A DNA stretch of 38,233 nucleotides from an uncultured Collinsella sp. (GCA_905213265.1 CAJMHR010000023.1:1-38233); one strand, 5' to 3'. Counted from the first letter of the stretch, positions 15,094-23,224 are shown. Made by a program: numbers and translations. The notes: generated by a model not told the origin, from the letters alone.

Positions 15094-16095
15094 ATGACAA
15101 ATTACAAACGATATAAGGCGGCGGCGATCGACCTGGGAACGGTGTCGTCGCGATTGGTGCTGGCGCAGGTCGAGGCCGGGGCCATCGTGGAATCGTCCAA
15201 GCATACCGAGATTACCGATCTGGGCGAGGGCGTCGACGCGACGGGCCGCTTTTGCGAGGCGGCGGTCGAGCGCGTGCTCGCCGCATGCCGCATGTTTGTG
15301 GACGAGGCGCGCGACTTTGGCGCCGCGTGCATCTGCACCACGTGCACGAGTGCTGCGCGTGATGCGTCCAACGCCGTGCTGCTGCTGGACGGCCTGCGCG
15401 GGCTGGGGCTCGAGCCGCAGGTGATTCCGGGAGAGGTCGAGGCGCGCCTGACGTTTTTTGGCGTGGCGCACGACTTTGCCGGTGAACGCATTATCGTTGC
15501 CGATTCGGGCGGCGGCTCCACGGAGCTCGCGACGGGCGTATACGCGCCGGAGCGCGGGGTCTTCGCGCTGGAGGGAACGCGTTCGCTGGACATCGGTTGC
15601 CGTCGCGTGACGGAGCGTTTCTTCTCGGCGTTGCCGCCTTCGGACGGCGAGCTTGCTGCCGCTGCCGACTGGGCGGGCGAGCAGTTCGAGGCTTACTTTG
15701 AGAGCCTGCCGAGCGATTTTGAGCGCGCCGAGCGCTTGGTCGCGGTGGGCGGTACCGTCACCACACTCGTGGCGCTGGTCCACGAGCTGGAGCCGTACGA
15801 CTCGAGCTTTGTGCACCTGCGCGAGCTTTCGATGGAACAGATTTCTGCCGCTATCGAGCGCATGTCCACGCTGGACGTGGAGAGCATTGCCGCGTTGCCA
15901 GGCGTGCAACCCAAGCGCGCGGGCGTGATTCTGGCCGGCGCCGTGGTGATCCGCGAGCTCATGCGTGCCGGCGGCTACAAGACGCTCACCGTAAGCGAGA
16001 ACAGCCTGCTCGCTGGCATGGCCGCCACCATCAACGAGGTTCTCGACGGCGCGACTCCCACCATCGGCTGGACCCCGAGCCTCAGCACCCTTTAA
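15094..16095 (+). CDS. ppx: Ppx/GppA exopolyphosphatase family protein
   Basis: A 333-residue ASKHA-fold phosphatase. ATPase-like motifs are AAIDLGTVSSRLVLAQV at the N-terminus, CTTCTSAARDASN, VIPGEVEARLTFFG, IVADSGGGSTELATG, LDIGCRRVTERF and LVAVGGTVTTLVAL. This family hydrolyses polyphosphate or pppGpp. The length corresponds to the short actinobacterial form without a C-terminal HD-like domain. ATG 15094 has GGAGGGGAG upstream and starts 28 bp after the divIC-like gene, so the two are probably cotranscribed. An upstream in-frame start at 14872 lies inside that gene. Confidence 0.9.
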   Translation: MTNYKRYKAAAIDLGTVSSRLVLAQVEAGAIVESSKHTEITDLGEGVDATGRFCEAAVERVLAACRMFVDEARDFGAACICTTCTSAARDASNAVLLLDGLRGLGLEPQVIPGEVEARLTFFGVAHDFAGERIIVADSGGGSTELATGVYAPERGVFALEGTRSLDIGCRRVTERFFSALPPSDGELAAAADWAGEQFEAYFESLPSDFERAERLVAVGGTVTTLVALVHELEPYDSSFVHLRELSMEQISAAIERMSTLDVESIAALPGVQPKRAGVILAGAVVIRELMRAGGYKTLTVSENSLLAGMAATINEVLDGATPTIGWTPSLSTL

Positions 16096-16109
16096 CCATC
16101 CCCTTATAA

Positions 16110-16174
16110 GTTGCGGTGAAATACGGACTAAAATCGCCCTTTCGGGCACCAAACAGTCCCTATTCCACCGCAAC
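16110..16174. repeat. Imperfect inverted repeat after ppx
   Basis: GTTGCGGTGAAATACGGACT (16110-16129) pairs imperfectly with AGTCCCTATTCCACCGCAAC (16155-16174). Inside is a second hairpin, GCCCTTTCGGGC (16136-16147). The following bases (about 16190-16235) hold CTGGGGACGTCCC and CTGGGAACAGTCCC, which resemble the dispersed GGGGACGTTC repeat found elsewhere in the window. It lies between convergent genes and could help terminate both. Confidence 0.7.
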
Positions 16175-16250
16175 TCAACAGCCAGCACCTGGGGACGTCC
16201 CTTTTCTGCCGGCACCTGGGAACAGTCCCTGCTGGGCGCCTCCGCAGCCT

Positions 16251-17552
16251 TTATGCCAGTTTGTCGATTTGCCCAATTTCCCAAAGCGGAATATTGACGA
16301 GCGTGCCCTCGTCTCTATATGCCGCCAGGGAGCTCCTCACGCAACGTTCGAGTTTGAATTTTTCGCAGGCTATTTTCAGGCTCTTCGCTTTAAGGTTCTC
16401 TGCCGCCTTGACCTCAAGCGGAAGCACGGTTCCCGCATGGTCGATGGCAAAGTCGGTTTCGGCATTGCCAGAGGTAGAGGACCAATACGCGGGAGTTTTG
16501 TCCTGGAGTAAAAGCTCCTGCGCGACGTATTGTTCGGTCAGCGAACCTTTGAACTCGGTAAAAACAGCGGATCCGTTAAGAACGATGGCCGGAGAGAGAC
16601 CGGAGAGCGCTCCGAGGATGCCGGCGTCGATGCAGAACAGTTTGAAACCCGAGAGGTCTTCGTAGCTCGAGAGCGGTGCCTTTAGAGCGGAAACACGCGG
16701 CACCTTATGAACGATTCCGTAGTCCGTGAGCCACTGGAGGCTTTCCTCAAAATCGCGTGCGCGCGCTCCGGGGCGAAGGGCGCCATAGACAAACTTCTTG
16801 TTCTCCTTGGCAAGCTGGCCGGGAAGGGATTTCCAAACCAACCTCATGCGCTCGACGATGCGGGCGGGTGCATGTTTGCCAAAATCGGATTCGTAAGCCT
16901 CGATGATTTGCTGCTGAAGCCTTCGGGCTTCGATGAAGTCGCGTGTCTCGGCGAAAGCGGAGACAACTTCGGGCATACCACCGACAACAAGGTATTCCTT
17001 GAGCAAGTGCTTGAGCTTTTCGGTGACGTTTGCTAGAAGGTTCATGTCTGCGGCAAGGATGGCGTCGGCGAGCGGGTTGCCGTCGACGGCGCGAACGAAC
17101 TCGGCAAACCCCATGGGATGCATAGTGAGCTGGTCGATTTTGCCGACGGGAAATGACTCGTTTTCACGTCGGAGCGCGAGGCCCATATAGGAACCGGCTG
17201 CTACGATGTGGTATTCGGGTGCAAGCTCGTTGAAGTACTTGAGCGAGGTGATCCCGCGTGGCGCCTCTTGGATCTCGTCGAAGATGATGAGCGTGTCTTC
17301 CGGCGTTACGGTTTGGCCACGTAGGAGTTCTATCTGGGAGATGATGCGCTTGGGGTCGAGGTCCCCATCGAACAGCGAACGTGCGCTCGGCTCGAGCATA
17401 AAGTCAAAACGAATGACGTTTCGATACTGCTGACTTGCGAATTCGTTAAGAAGCCACGTCTTTCCTGTCTGGCGGGCTCCCTTAAGCAAGAGAGGTTTGC
17501 GATTCGCCCTTGATTTCCAAGCGATAAGTTCACTCATAAGCTGTCGTTGCAT
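16251..17552 (-). CDS. AAA ATPase with DUF4143 C-terminal domain
   Basis: A 433-residue ATPase of the AAA_14/DUF4143 type. Walker A is LLKGARQTGKTWLL near the N-terminus and Walker B is LIIFDEIQEAP. The C-terminal third has the DUF4143 pattern, with YWSSTSGNAETDFAID followed by PLEVKAAENLKAKSLK, a nuclease-like D-EVK arrangement. ATG 17552 has GGGAGG five bases upstream; a TTG at 17564 would start inside the ribosome-binding site. Such ATPases are widespread in gut bacteria and often of unknown function; roles in defence or toxin-antitoxin systems are guesses. Tandem 33-bp repeats lie directly upstream. Codon use is less GC-rich than the flanking genes, which suggests acquisition. A 3' remnant of a second member lies at 26252-26482. 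Confidence 0.88.
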   Translation of the reverse strand: MQRQLMSELIAWKSRANRKPLLLKGARQTGKTWLLNEFASQQYRNVIRFDFMLEPSARSLFDGDLDPKRIISQIELLRGQTVTPEDTLIIFDEIQEAPRGITSLKYFNELAPEYHIVAAGSYMGLALRRENESFPVGKIDQLTMHPMGFAEFVRAVDGNPLADAILAADMNLLANVTEKLKHLLKEYLVVGGMPEVVSAFAETRDFIEARRLQQQIIEAYESDFGKHAPARIVERMRLVWKSLPGQLAKENKKFVYGALRPGARARDFEESLQWLTDYGIVHKVPRVSALKAPLSSYEDLSGFKLFCIDAGILGALSGLSPAIVLNGSAVFTEFKGSLTEQYVAQELLLQDKTPAYWSSTSGNAETDFAIDHAGTVLPLEVKAAENLKAKSLKIACEKFKLERCVRSSLAAYRDEGTLVNIPLWEIGQIDKLA

Positions 17553-17595
17553 ATTGCCTCCCAACCCTCTCGGCTAGTATAGGGCCATTTGGGCG

Positions 17596-17686
17596 TTTCC
17601 ATCGGAAAATGTGCGAGACAACCACGTTTTTCCATCGGAAAATGTGCGAGATAACCACGTTTTTCCATCGAAAAATGTGTGAGGAA
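17596..17686. repeat. Tandem 33-bp repeat (2.7 copies) upstream of the DUF4143 ATPase
   Basis: Units at 17596-17628, 17629-17661 and 17662-17686 each begin TTTCCATCGGAAAATGTGCG or a close variant. Units 1 and 2 differ at one position (GAGACAACC against GAGATAACC); the third is partial and diverged. Read on the minus strand they end about 44 bp before the ATPase start, where promoter or leader sequence is expected. The GGAAA/TTTCC parts make each unit partly self-complementary (TTTCCATCGGAAA). Confidence 0.9.
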
Positions 17687-17760
17687 GTTCATTGGGTGGG
17701 CGGAATAAAGTAGTCAAAAAAGCCTGTCCCAAACGAGCTGCTCTGCAGTTGACGGCATCC

Positions 17761-17800
17761 AAAAGAAACGGGTCCGCATCCCAAAGGGATACGGACCCGT
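17761..17800 (-). terminator. Terminator of tRNA-Leu
   Basis: On the minus strand ACGGGTCCGTATCCC pairs with GGGATGCGGACCCGT across a short TTT loop, with one internal mismatch, followed by TTTCTTTT. It starts about 10 bases after the tRNA CCA end. Confidence 0.9.
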
Positions 17801-17810
17801 AAGCGTTACG

Positions 17811-17895
17811 TGGTAGGGGCGGTGGGACTCGAACCCACAATCCTTGCGGCGAGAGATTTTAAGTCTCCTGCGTATGCCAATTCCGCCACGCCCCC
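17811..17895 (-). tRNA. tRNA-Leu (anticodon UAA)
   Basis: On the minus strand it begins GGGGGCGTGGCGGAATTGGC. The anticodon stem-loop GGAGA-CTTAAAA-TCTCT places TAA at the anticodon. A long variable arm (CTCGCCGCAAGGATT) is as expected for leucine, and the T-arm is GTGGG-TTCGAGT-CCCAC. The acceptor closes with CGCCCCT, discriminator A, and an encoded CCA at 17811-17813. The first pair is G-U. It decodes UUA, a rare codon in this GC-rich genome. Confidence 0.95.
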
Positions 17896-17926
17896 GTGAG
17901 ACTAGAAGTCTAGCACAAGCCGTCTG

Positions 17927-18550
17927 TTACGCGTTGACGGCCATCGAGTGTTGGCCCGACTTCTCAAGGAACTCTTGGAACTTTGCCTCGTCGCCCTTGT
18001 TTTGGTATTGCAGGGCCAGCAGGTACTCCAAGCGGCAGCGCTTGACCGGGTCGTCGCCGACGTCCTCGAGCATGCGCTCCAGCTCGGGAATGTCGTTGTG
18101 GCGCTTGAGGATCATCGTGTCATACATCAGCTGGCATTCGTGTGCGACCGCCTCGGCCTGACCGCCCTCAAAGCCTTTGATCTCGTGCAACAGCTCCTTG
18201 GACTTTTTGCGGTCCTCCTGGCCAACATAGTAGTTAAAGGCCTTAATCACCAGGTCGACGCGCTGCATCTTGGGGAGGTTGAGCCCCAGCAGCAGGTCGA
18301 ACATCTCGCTGGCGCGCTCGTGGTCCTCGCGCAGCAGATAGGAGTTCAGACGCAGGTAGTCACGGTTATAGCGCGGGTACAGCATGCTGGTGAGTTTGCC
18401 ATCGAGCAAACGATCGAACTCGTCCCACTGCTTGGCAGCCATAAGCTGTTGCAGGCGCTTAAACGTGGTGCGTTTTTTTACGCTAAAGAACACCGATATG
18501 GCGATACAAATAATGACGACGGCGGTCCAGAGGGTGCGGGAATCGGGCAT
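17927..18550 (-). CDS. Membrane-anchored hypothetical protein, helical repeat-like
   Basis: A 207-residue protein I do not recognise. An N-terminal membrane anchor (residues about 5-23, LWTAVVIICIAISVFFSV) is followed by a basic stretch KKRTTFKRLQQ and then about 180 residues of predicted helices with TPR-like spacing (AAKQWDEFDRLLDGK, LREDHERASEMFDLLLG, LEYLLALQYQNKGDEAKF). The soluble part is probably cytoplasmic by the positive-inside rule. I start it at ATG 18550; further-upstream ATGs lack support. It stops 32 bp before the tRNA gene and is transcribed in the same direction. No function is proposed beyond a scaffold-like shape. Confidence 0.7.
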   Translation of the reverse strand: MPDSRTLWTAVVIICIAISVFFSVKKRTTFKRLQQLMAAKQWDEFDRLLDGKLTSMLYPRYNRDYLRLNSYLLREDHERASEMFDLLLGLNLPKMQRVDLVIKAFNYYVGQEDRKKSKELLHEIKGFEGGQAEAVAHECQLMYDTMILKRHNDIPELERMLEDVGDDPVKRCRLEYLLALQYQNKGDEAKFQEFLEKSGQHSMAVNA

Positions 18551-18713
18551 TTTAGAGTCCTTAGTCGCTCGTAAAGCGAGCGGTATGACAACGCGTGCTA
18601 GATGTATTATACGCGGCGTGCAAGCAAACTGGCATAAAAGCGCATCGAGGCCGAGCGCCATCGCTCGCTGCGGTACACTTACCTAAAGTAAACCATGAAG
18701 GGAGACATTACCT

Positions 18714-19001
18714 ATGAAGAAGATTGTTTTGGCTTGCGGTGCTGGCGCTGCTACTTCCACGCTCGTTGCCCAGAAGGTCGCCACCATGCTCGACGCCAAC
18801 GGTTACGCCGACAAGTACGAGATCGTGCAGTGCGCCATCTCCGAGGCCAAGGACGTTTGCGACGAGGGCGCCGATCTGCTGATCGCCACCACCGTTGCCC
18901 CCGAGGGCCTTACCTGCCCGTACGTGAGCGGCGTGCCCTTCATGACCGGCATGAACCGCGTCGCTGCCGAGAAGGCCGTTCTTGACGTCATGGCTCAGTA
19001 G
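18714..19001 (+). CDS. PTS IIB component, galactitol/sugar type, orphan
   Basis: A 95-residue PTS EIIB of the galactitol (GatB-like) fold. The phosphocysteine lies in the loop VLACGAGAATSTLVAQKV near residue 8, matching CGxGxATS. The rest (ANGYADKYEIVQCAISEA, ADLLIATTVAP) fits the small Rossmann-like IIB domain. GAAGGGAG upstream supports the ATG. No IIA or IIC gene is adjacent, so it must work with components encoded elsewhere or have a regulatory role. It is followed after 11 bp by a VOC-family gene and is probably cotranscribed with it. Confidence 0.85.
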   Translation: MKKIVLACGAGAATSTLVAQKVATMLDANGYADKYEIVQCAISEAKDVCDEGADLLIATTVAPEGLTCPYVSGVPFMTGMNRVAAEKAVLDVMAQ

Positions 19002-19012
19002 GCGCTGACTGC

Positions 19013-19387
19013 ATGAGTGAGCAGAACGCCAATCCGGTCGAGCTCTTTGGCATGCGCGTTGCCCATGTGGGCATTAACGCCACCGACCCGGCAGACGCCC
19101 TGGAGATCGCGGAGCTGTTCTCGACGATGATGGGTCTGCCCGTTATCGAGACCCCGGTTTCGTACTTTAACGATTCGCTGGTCGAGGTCATGAAGCAGAA
19201 TGGTCGTGGCACCAAGGGCCACATCGGCTTTGCCGTCAACGACATTGATGCGGCCGAGAAGTGGTTTGCCGAGCGCGGGCTCGAGGTCAACGAAGAGTCG
19301 CGCGCGCTGCTGCCCGACGGTAGCACCAAGCTCGTGTACTTTAAGCGCGAGTTCGCCGGTTTCGCCGTGCATCTGTGCCGCGAGTAG
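19013..19387 (+). CDS. VOC-family protein resembling the glyoxalase domain attached to KDPG aldolases
   Basis: A 124-residue vicinal-oxygen-chelate protein. The strand RVAHVGINATDP starts the first half and GHIGFAVNDIDAAEKWFAERG the second. The pattern EVMKQNGRGTKGHIGFAVN with the end LVYFKREFAGFAVHLC closely recalls the C-terminal VOC domain that many Firmicutes carry fused to 2-dehydro-3-deoxyphosphogluconate aldolase. Here it stands alone behind an orphan PTS IIB, so a role in sugar-acid metabolism is plausible. The similarity is remembered, not computed. A bidirectional terminator follows. Confidence 0.75.
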   Translation: MSEQNANPVELFGMRVAHVGINATDPADALEIAELFSTMMGLPVIETPVSYFNDSLVEVMKQNGRGTKGHIGFAVNDIDAAEKWFAERGLEVNEESRALLPDGSTKLVYFKREFAGFAVHLCRE

Positions 19388-19410
19388 CGCACAAGCTGCC
19401 ATAGCTAGCA

Positions 19411-19447
19411 AAAAGGGATAGGGCCGCGTGACCCTATCCCTTTATTT
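19411..19447. terminator. Bidirectional terminator
   Basis: GGGATAGGG (19415-19423) and CCCTATCCC (19432-19440) form a perfect 9-bp stem. TTTATTT follows on the plus strand and CCCTTTTT on the minus, so it can end both the VOC gene and the convergent kinase gene. Confidence 0.9.
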
Positions 19448-19461
19448 ATGCCGAGACGCCC

Positions 19462-20757
19462 CTACCGTGGCAGGCGAATCGTAAAGCGGCTGCCGACGCC
19501 CTCAACCGAGGTCACGCCGATGACACCGCCATGGCTATCGACGATCCACTTGGCAATGGCAAGCCCCAGACCCGAGCCCTGCGCGCCGGCATCGCGTGCG
19601 TTGTCGGCTCGGTAGAACCGTTCAAACGCGTGAGCTGCGGATTCCTGGTTCATGCCGATGCCTTCGTCCTCAACACTTATGCCGATCGTGCCCGCGCCCG
19701 CATCGGGCGTTATGCCAAATGTGACGGTCGTTCCCGCATCCGAGTACTTGGCGGCATTCTGCACGATCACGCGCAGAGCCTGCTTCACGAGTGCCACGTC
19801 GACGGGCGCGTCGCAGTGCGGGTCGCTGACAAGCACGGCGTCAAAGGCCAGCCGATACGTGTGCGTGGCATCGATCATCTGCGATTCCTCGCACACCTCG
19901 CCGACCAGTGCGGCCAGGTTGGTATCCGCACGCCGCAGGACCGTGCGTCCGGCATCGCCGCGCGCCAAAAACAGCAGCTGCTCCACGAGCTCCTGCATGT
20001 GCTCGCTTTCGGCCTTGAGGGACGCGATGGATTCTGCCAGCACGTCCGGGTCGTCTTTGCCCCAGCGGTCGAGCATGTTTACGTAGCCCTGAATCACCGC
20101 GATGGGCGTGCGCAGCTCGTGGCTCGCATCGTTGACAAAGCGCATCTGCTGCAGCTTTGCCTCTTGCATCTGGCGCAGCAGGCGGTTGAGTGCGACCTCG
20201 ATACTCGCCAGATCGGCGTCGCCGGTGGTGACGCTCGGCGAGTCGACGCTTGCTCGTTCGATAGCCTGCTCCAGCGTTTCCATTTTGCCGCCGGCGAGTT
20301 GCATGCGGCTGAGTTCGTCCACGCGCAGGGCCAGATCGTTGAGCGGCGCCATGGTGCGGCGCACGCGGCGGGCGCCGCCGAGCATGTTGAGCACGCTGAT
20401 GACCTGCCAACCCACAACGACAAGGTAGAGAGGCCATAGCGTGACGAGGTCCTGCGCGAGGGGGAAGGTCTTGGTGGTGCGCGCAAGCTCGACGGTATAG
20501 GTGAGCGTTGTCGGGTCCCAGCCGCGCGCGGGCGTCAGCGACATGCCGTGAACGGTGGTGCCGGGGATCCATCCTGCGGTAAACGCGCCGTCGGGCAGCG
20601 TCTGGTTGTATCCATAGACGAGGATCGCCGCCGCAATCACCATCAGCAGCAGATCGAGCCAGACGTAGCTCATCAAGCGGCGCCACATATAGCTCCAGTT
20701 GATGGCGCGGGCGATGGAGGTGACGCGCTTGGCCTCGGCGTTACGCGCGGCAGACAT
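19462..20757 (-). CDS. Sensor histidine kinase, OmpR-partner type
   Basis: A 431-residue membrane kinase. Two transmembrane helices (about residues 28-48, WLDLLLMVIAAAILVYGY, and about 110-130, LYLVVVGWQVISVLNML) enclose an extracytoplasmic sensor of about 60 residues. A HAMP-like linker follows, then the H-box NDASHELRTPIAVIQGYVN, the N-box VIVQNAAKYSDAG, and the G-boxes DEGIGM and GSGLGLAIAKWIVDSHGG. I start it at ATG 20757, which overlaps the response-regulator stop by 17 bases; the same frame is open much further upstream, but only as a shadow of the regulator gene. It phosphorylates the regulator encoded immediately upstream. The signal is unknown. Confidence 0.92.
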   Translation of the reverse strand: MSAARNAEAKRVTSIARAINWSYMWRRLMSYVWLDLLLMVIAAAILVYGYNQTLPDGAFTAGWIPGTTVHGMSLTPARGWDPTTLTYTVELARTTKTFPLAQDLVTLWPLYLVVVGWQVISVLNMLGGARRVRRTMAPLNDLALRVDELSRMQLAGGKMETLEQAIERASVDSPSVTTGDADLASIEVALNRLLRQMQEAKLQQMRFVNDASHELRTPIAVIQGYVNMLDRWGKDDPDVLAESIASLKAESEHMQELVEQLLFLARGDAGRTVLRRADTNLAALVGEVCEESQMIDATHTYRLAFDAVLVSDPHCDAPVDVALVKQALRVIVQNAAKYSDAGTTVTFGITPDAGAGTIGISVEDEGIGMNQESAAHAFERFYRADNARDAGAQGSGLGLAIAKWIVDSHGGVIGVTSVEGVGSRFTIRLPR

Positions 20758-21526
20758 AGCCCACCCCGCGCACGGTCTGGATGATGCGGGCGCCGCCGGC
20801 GTCCTCGATCTTGGCACGCAGGTGTGCGATGTGCACGTCGACGTTGTTGGTGTCGCCCACGTATTCGTAGCCCAGCGCTTCGTGCGCGATGCGCTCGCGC
20901 GTGAGCACGGTCTCGGCATGCGCCATAAGCAGGGCGAGGACGTCGAACTCGCGGGCCGTGAGCGCGATGGGCGAGCCGCCGACCGTGACTTCGCGGCGGT
21001 CGGGGTCGAGCGCGACCGAACCCACGGTGAGCGCGGCGGGGGAGGGCGCGACGGAAGCCTGGGCCGAGTCGCTGACCGGGGGTATCGCAGTGGCGCCGAC
21101 ATCCGCGCCGCTCGCCGCGCCCGTCCCGGCGCCGGCGCCGCCAACGCCCGAAGCCGCCCGCACGGCCTCCGAGCGCTTCAACGCCACGCGGATCCGTGCG
21201 AACAGCTCCTCAATCGCAAACGGCTTGGTCAGGTAATCGTCGGCGCCGGCATCGAGCCCGGCCACCTTGTCCATCACGGCATCGCGCGCGGTGACCATGA
21301 TCACCGGCACATCCTTGTGCTTGCGTACGCGCCGCAGCACCTCCATGCCGTTGAGTTGCGGCAGCAGTACATCGAGCAGGATCAGATCGTAGTCGCGCTC
21401 CAGCGCCAGGTCCACGGCGGTGCGGCCGTCGGCGGCGTGCTCCACCTGGTAGCCCTCGTGCTCCAGCTCGAGTGTCACAAAGCGGGCGATTTTCTCCTCG
21501 TCCTCTACGATCAGGATTCGTGCCAT
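20741..21526 (-). CDS. Response regulator, OmpR/PhoB family
   Basis: A 261-residue regulator with a receiver domain (residues 1-120; MARILIVEDEEKIARFV, phosphoacceptor in YDLILLDVLLPQ, Lys in YLTKPF). A winged-helix DNA-binding domain follows (about 170-260; ALTAREFDVLALLM ... RIIQTVRGVGYVCRA). Between them is an unusually long Ala/Gly/Ser-rich linker (about residues 125-170), where most relatives have a handful of residues. Downstream is its kinase, overlapping by 17 bases. Upstream, 18 bp away, is a DUF4342-like membrane protein gene in the same direction. Confidence 0.93.
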   Translation of the reverse strand: MARILIVEDEEKIARFVTLELEHEGYQVEHAADGRTAVDLALERDYDLILLDVLLPQLNGMEVLRRVRKHKDVPVIMVTARDAVMDKVAGLDAGADDYLTKPFAIEELFARIRVALKRSEAVRAASGVGGAGAGTGAASGADVGATAIPPVSDSAQASVAPSPAALTVGSVALDPDRREVTVGGSPIALTAREFDVLALLMAHAETVLTRERIAHEALGYEYVGDTNNVDVHIAHLRAKIEDAGGARIIQTVRGVGYVCRA

Positions 21527-21544
21527 ACGTGCCCCCGTCTGCGA

Positions 21545-22087
21545 TTACTTGTCGTCGTTCAGATTTTGCTTGATGCCGTCCGCGGCATCGGCGGCGTGAT
21601 TCATAAGGTTGTTGATGCTGCCGGGCACGTCACCGTCGCTGTCGATGCGGTAACGCATGCCAAAGAACAGGCCAATCAGCATCAGCCATATCGTGGCGCC
21701 CCAGGCAAACAGCGCGACGATGGGGATCAGGATGGGGATGTTGAGGATGATCGCATCGCGGCGCGTGGCGATAAACTTGGTGTCCAGGCTCAGGCGGAAG
21801 AGCTTTTTGAGGTACTCCCACACGCTGTCCATCTTCTTGGAGAAGTCGGTCTTTTCGCTCGACTTCTCGTAGGCGGCCTGCGCGGCGACCATCTCGGCCG
21901 AGGGCTCGTCGACCGGCGCGGACTCGGTGGCGGCGTGCGCCGATGTGGTCTGCGTCTTGCCCTGCGACTCGAGCCAAATGATGGCGTCCAAAACGTTGCC
22001 GTCGGCGGCGTCGAGCGCGGCCTTGGCATCGGTGTAGCTCACGTTGCACTTGGTGCGGATGGTTTCAACTTTTTCGAGGTCGTCCAT
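21545..22087 (-). CDS. DUF4342-like membrane protein with N-terminal UBA-like domain
   Basis: A 180-residue protein. Residues 1-45 (DDLEKVETIRTKCNVSYTDA + KAALDAADGNVLDAIIWLE) look like a UBA/TS-N helical domain of the DUF4342 type. An acidic/Ala-rich linker follows, then a membrane region at about 118-145 (ILNIPILIPIVALFAWGATI, LMLIGLFFGM) and a short cytoplasmic tail. AAAGGAG upstream supports the start at 22087. It ends 18 bp before the response-regulator gene, so it is probably the first gene of a three-gene operon. Its role in signalling is not known. Confidence 0.75.
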   Translation of the reverse strand: MDDLEKVETIRTKCNVSYTDAKAALDAADGNVLDAIIWLESQGKTQTTSAHAATESAPVDEPSAEMVAAQAAYEKSSEKTDFSKKMDSVWEYLKKLFRLSLDTKFIATRRDAIILNIPILIPIVALFAWGATIWLMLIGLFFGMRYRIDSDGDVPGSINNLMNHAADAADGIKQNLNDDK

Positions 22088-22387
22088 GACCTGCTCCTTT
22101 CGTTCGATGGGCGCGACGCCGGGCGATCTGCCCGGGCGCGAGCGTTGCGTTCGGCGGTCTGCGTTGCGCGGCGCCGCCCCGCCCTTGGTCGAACTCTATA
22201 GTGCAGGTTATAGATTAAGCGATTCTTGAGCCAAGATTAATGTTGGATGAGTTTTTGCGCGGCGGTGGGGAGGGGAAAAAGTATTAGACCTCGATAACGG
22301 TGGATGGTGAGCCGATGACAAACCGGCGGCAGAAATGGGATAAGCAAGGCGAACGGATCATATGGATCAAAATCGCGTTGCAAAAGT
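22088..22387. other. Intergenic edge between core genes and accessory island
   Basis: No gene, tRNA or strong terminator is seen here. Base composition falls from GC-rich to more AT-rich at about 22200-22260, which marks the left edge of the accessory island. No attachment-site duplication could be recognised by eye. Confidence 0.5.
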
Positions 22388-23038
22388 ATGAAAAAATCCT
22401 ACAATTGCAACATGAAGTACTTTAGCAACATAACGGCGATAAGCGAGCTTTCCGAGAGCGAGGGCGTGTTTACCACAGCCCAGGCGGCTCGTATGGACAT
22501 CTCTCGAGATGCGCTGGCGCACTCATGCCGTGCAGGGCGTCTTGAACGGATATGCCACGGCGCCTACCGGATGTCTGGAACACGGCGCCGAGACACTGAC
22601 GAGCTCAACGCTTTTTGGAAGCTCACCAATCCCTCTCTTTGCGCGTGGGAGAGAAAACGCCAGTGGGATGGCATCGCCGTGAGCGGTACGACTGCGGCGA
22701 ACCTGCAGCAAATGAGCGATTTCTATCTGTCCCCCTACAGGATGACCGCGCCCATGCGCATCAATACGAGAAACGAATCCCTTTCTTTTGCAAAGCGCGA
22801 GATCGCCGAGCAGGATATCGTCTGGCTCGACGGCCTGCCGGTTACCAAACCCGAGCGCACGCTTGTCGATCTTTGCCTCGATTGCGAGGACCCCTCATTA
22901 ATTATCGATGCCTATAACGACGCGCTTGGGCGAGGGCTCGATATGCAGCGGCTGAAGGATCTTGTAGAAGAGAACTCTAAAATCGCCAAACGACGCGAGT
23001 TAATGGCGCCTTTGCTGATAACTCTAGGTTGTGACTGA
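22388..23038 (+). CDS. AbiEi-like antitoxin domain protein, orphan
   Basis: A 216-residue protein of the type IV antitoxin AbiEi family. The N-terminal winged-helix part is EGVFTTAQAARMDISRDAL, followed by RAGRLERICHGAYRM. The C-terminal part contains GLPVTKPERTLVDLCLDCED, typical of the AbiEi C-domain. In abiE systems this gene precedes AbiEii, a nucleotidyltransferase toxin; here no such gene follows. The next gene is a restriction-modification methyltransferase. Neither ATG 22388 nor ATG 22412 has a clear ribosome-binding site; 22412 gives a more typical length. Many actinobacteria carry solitary genes of this family. It could be a remnant of a toxin-antitoxin pair or a stand-alone regulator. 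Confidence 0.75.
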   Translation: MKKSYNCNMKYFSNITAISELSESEGVFTTAQAARMDISRDALAHSCRAGRLERICHGAYRMSGTRRRDTDELNAFWKLTNPSLCAWERKRQWDGIAVSGTTAANLQQMSDFYLSPYRMTAPMRINTRNESLSFAKREIAEQDIVWLDGLPVTKPERTLVDLCLDCEDPSLIIDAYNDALGRGLDMQRLKDLVEENSKIAKRRELMAPLLITLGCD

Positions 23039-23224
23039 ATACGCAGGCCTGATGTTGGCTAGTTGCAAGTTGGGGCAATTGTTTGTCCGTGCGACACGTT
23101 AATCTAAGTTACCGTTGAAAGGCGTTGCAACAAAGTGTTGCAACTGCCATGAATCGCGTTTAATCTTGATAACGCTGTGTCAATTAGCGGACAGTTCGTC
23201 CGTAGTTTGTTCCGATTGGATAGC

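Noticed and set aside
17596..17686. A CRISPR array
   Set aside because: Units are directly contiguous with no unique spacers, and no cas gene is present, so it is a simple tandem repeat.
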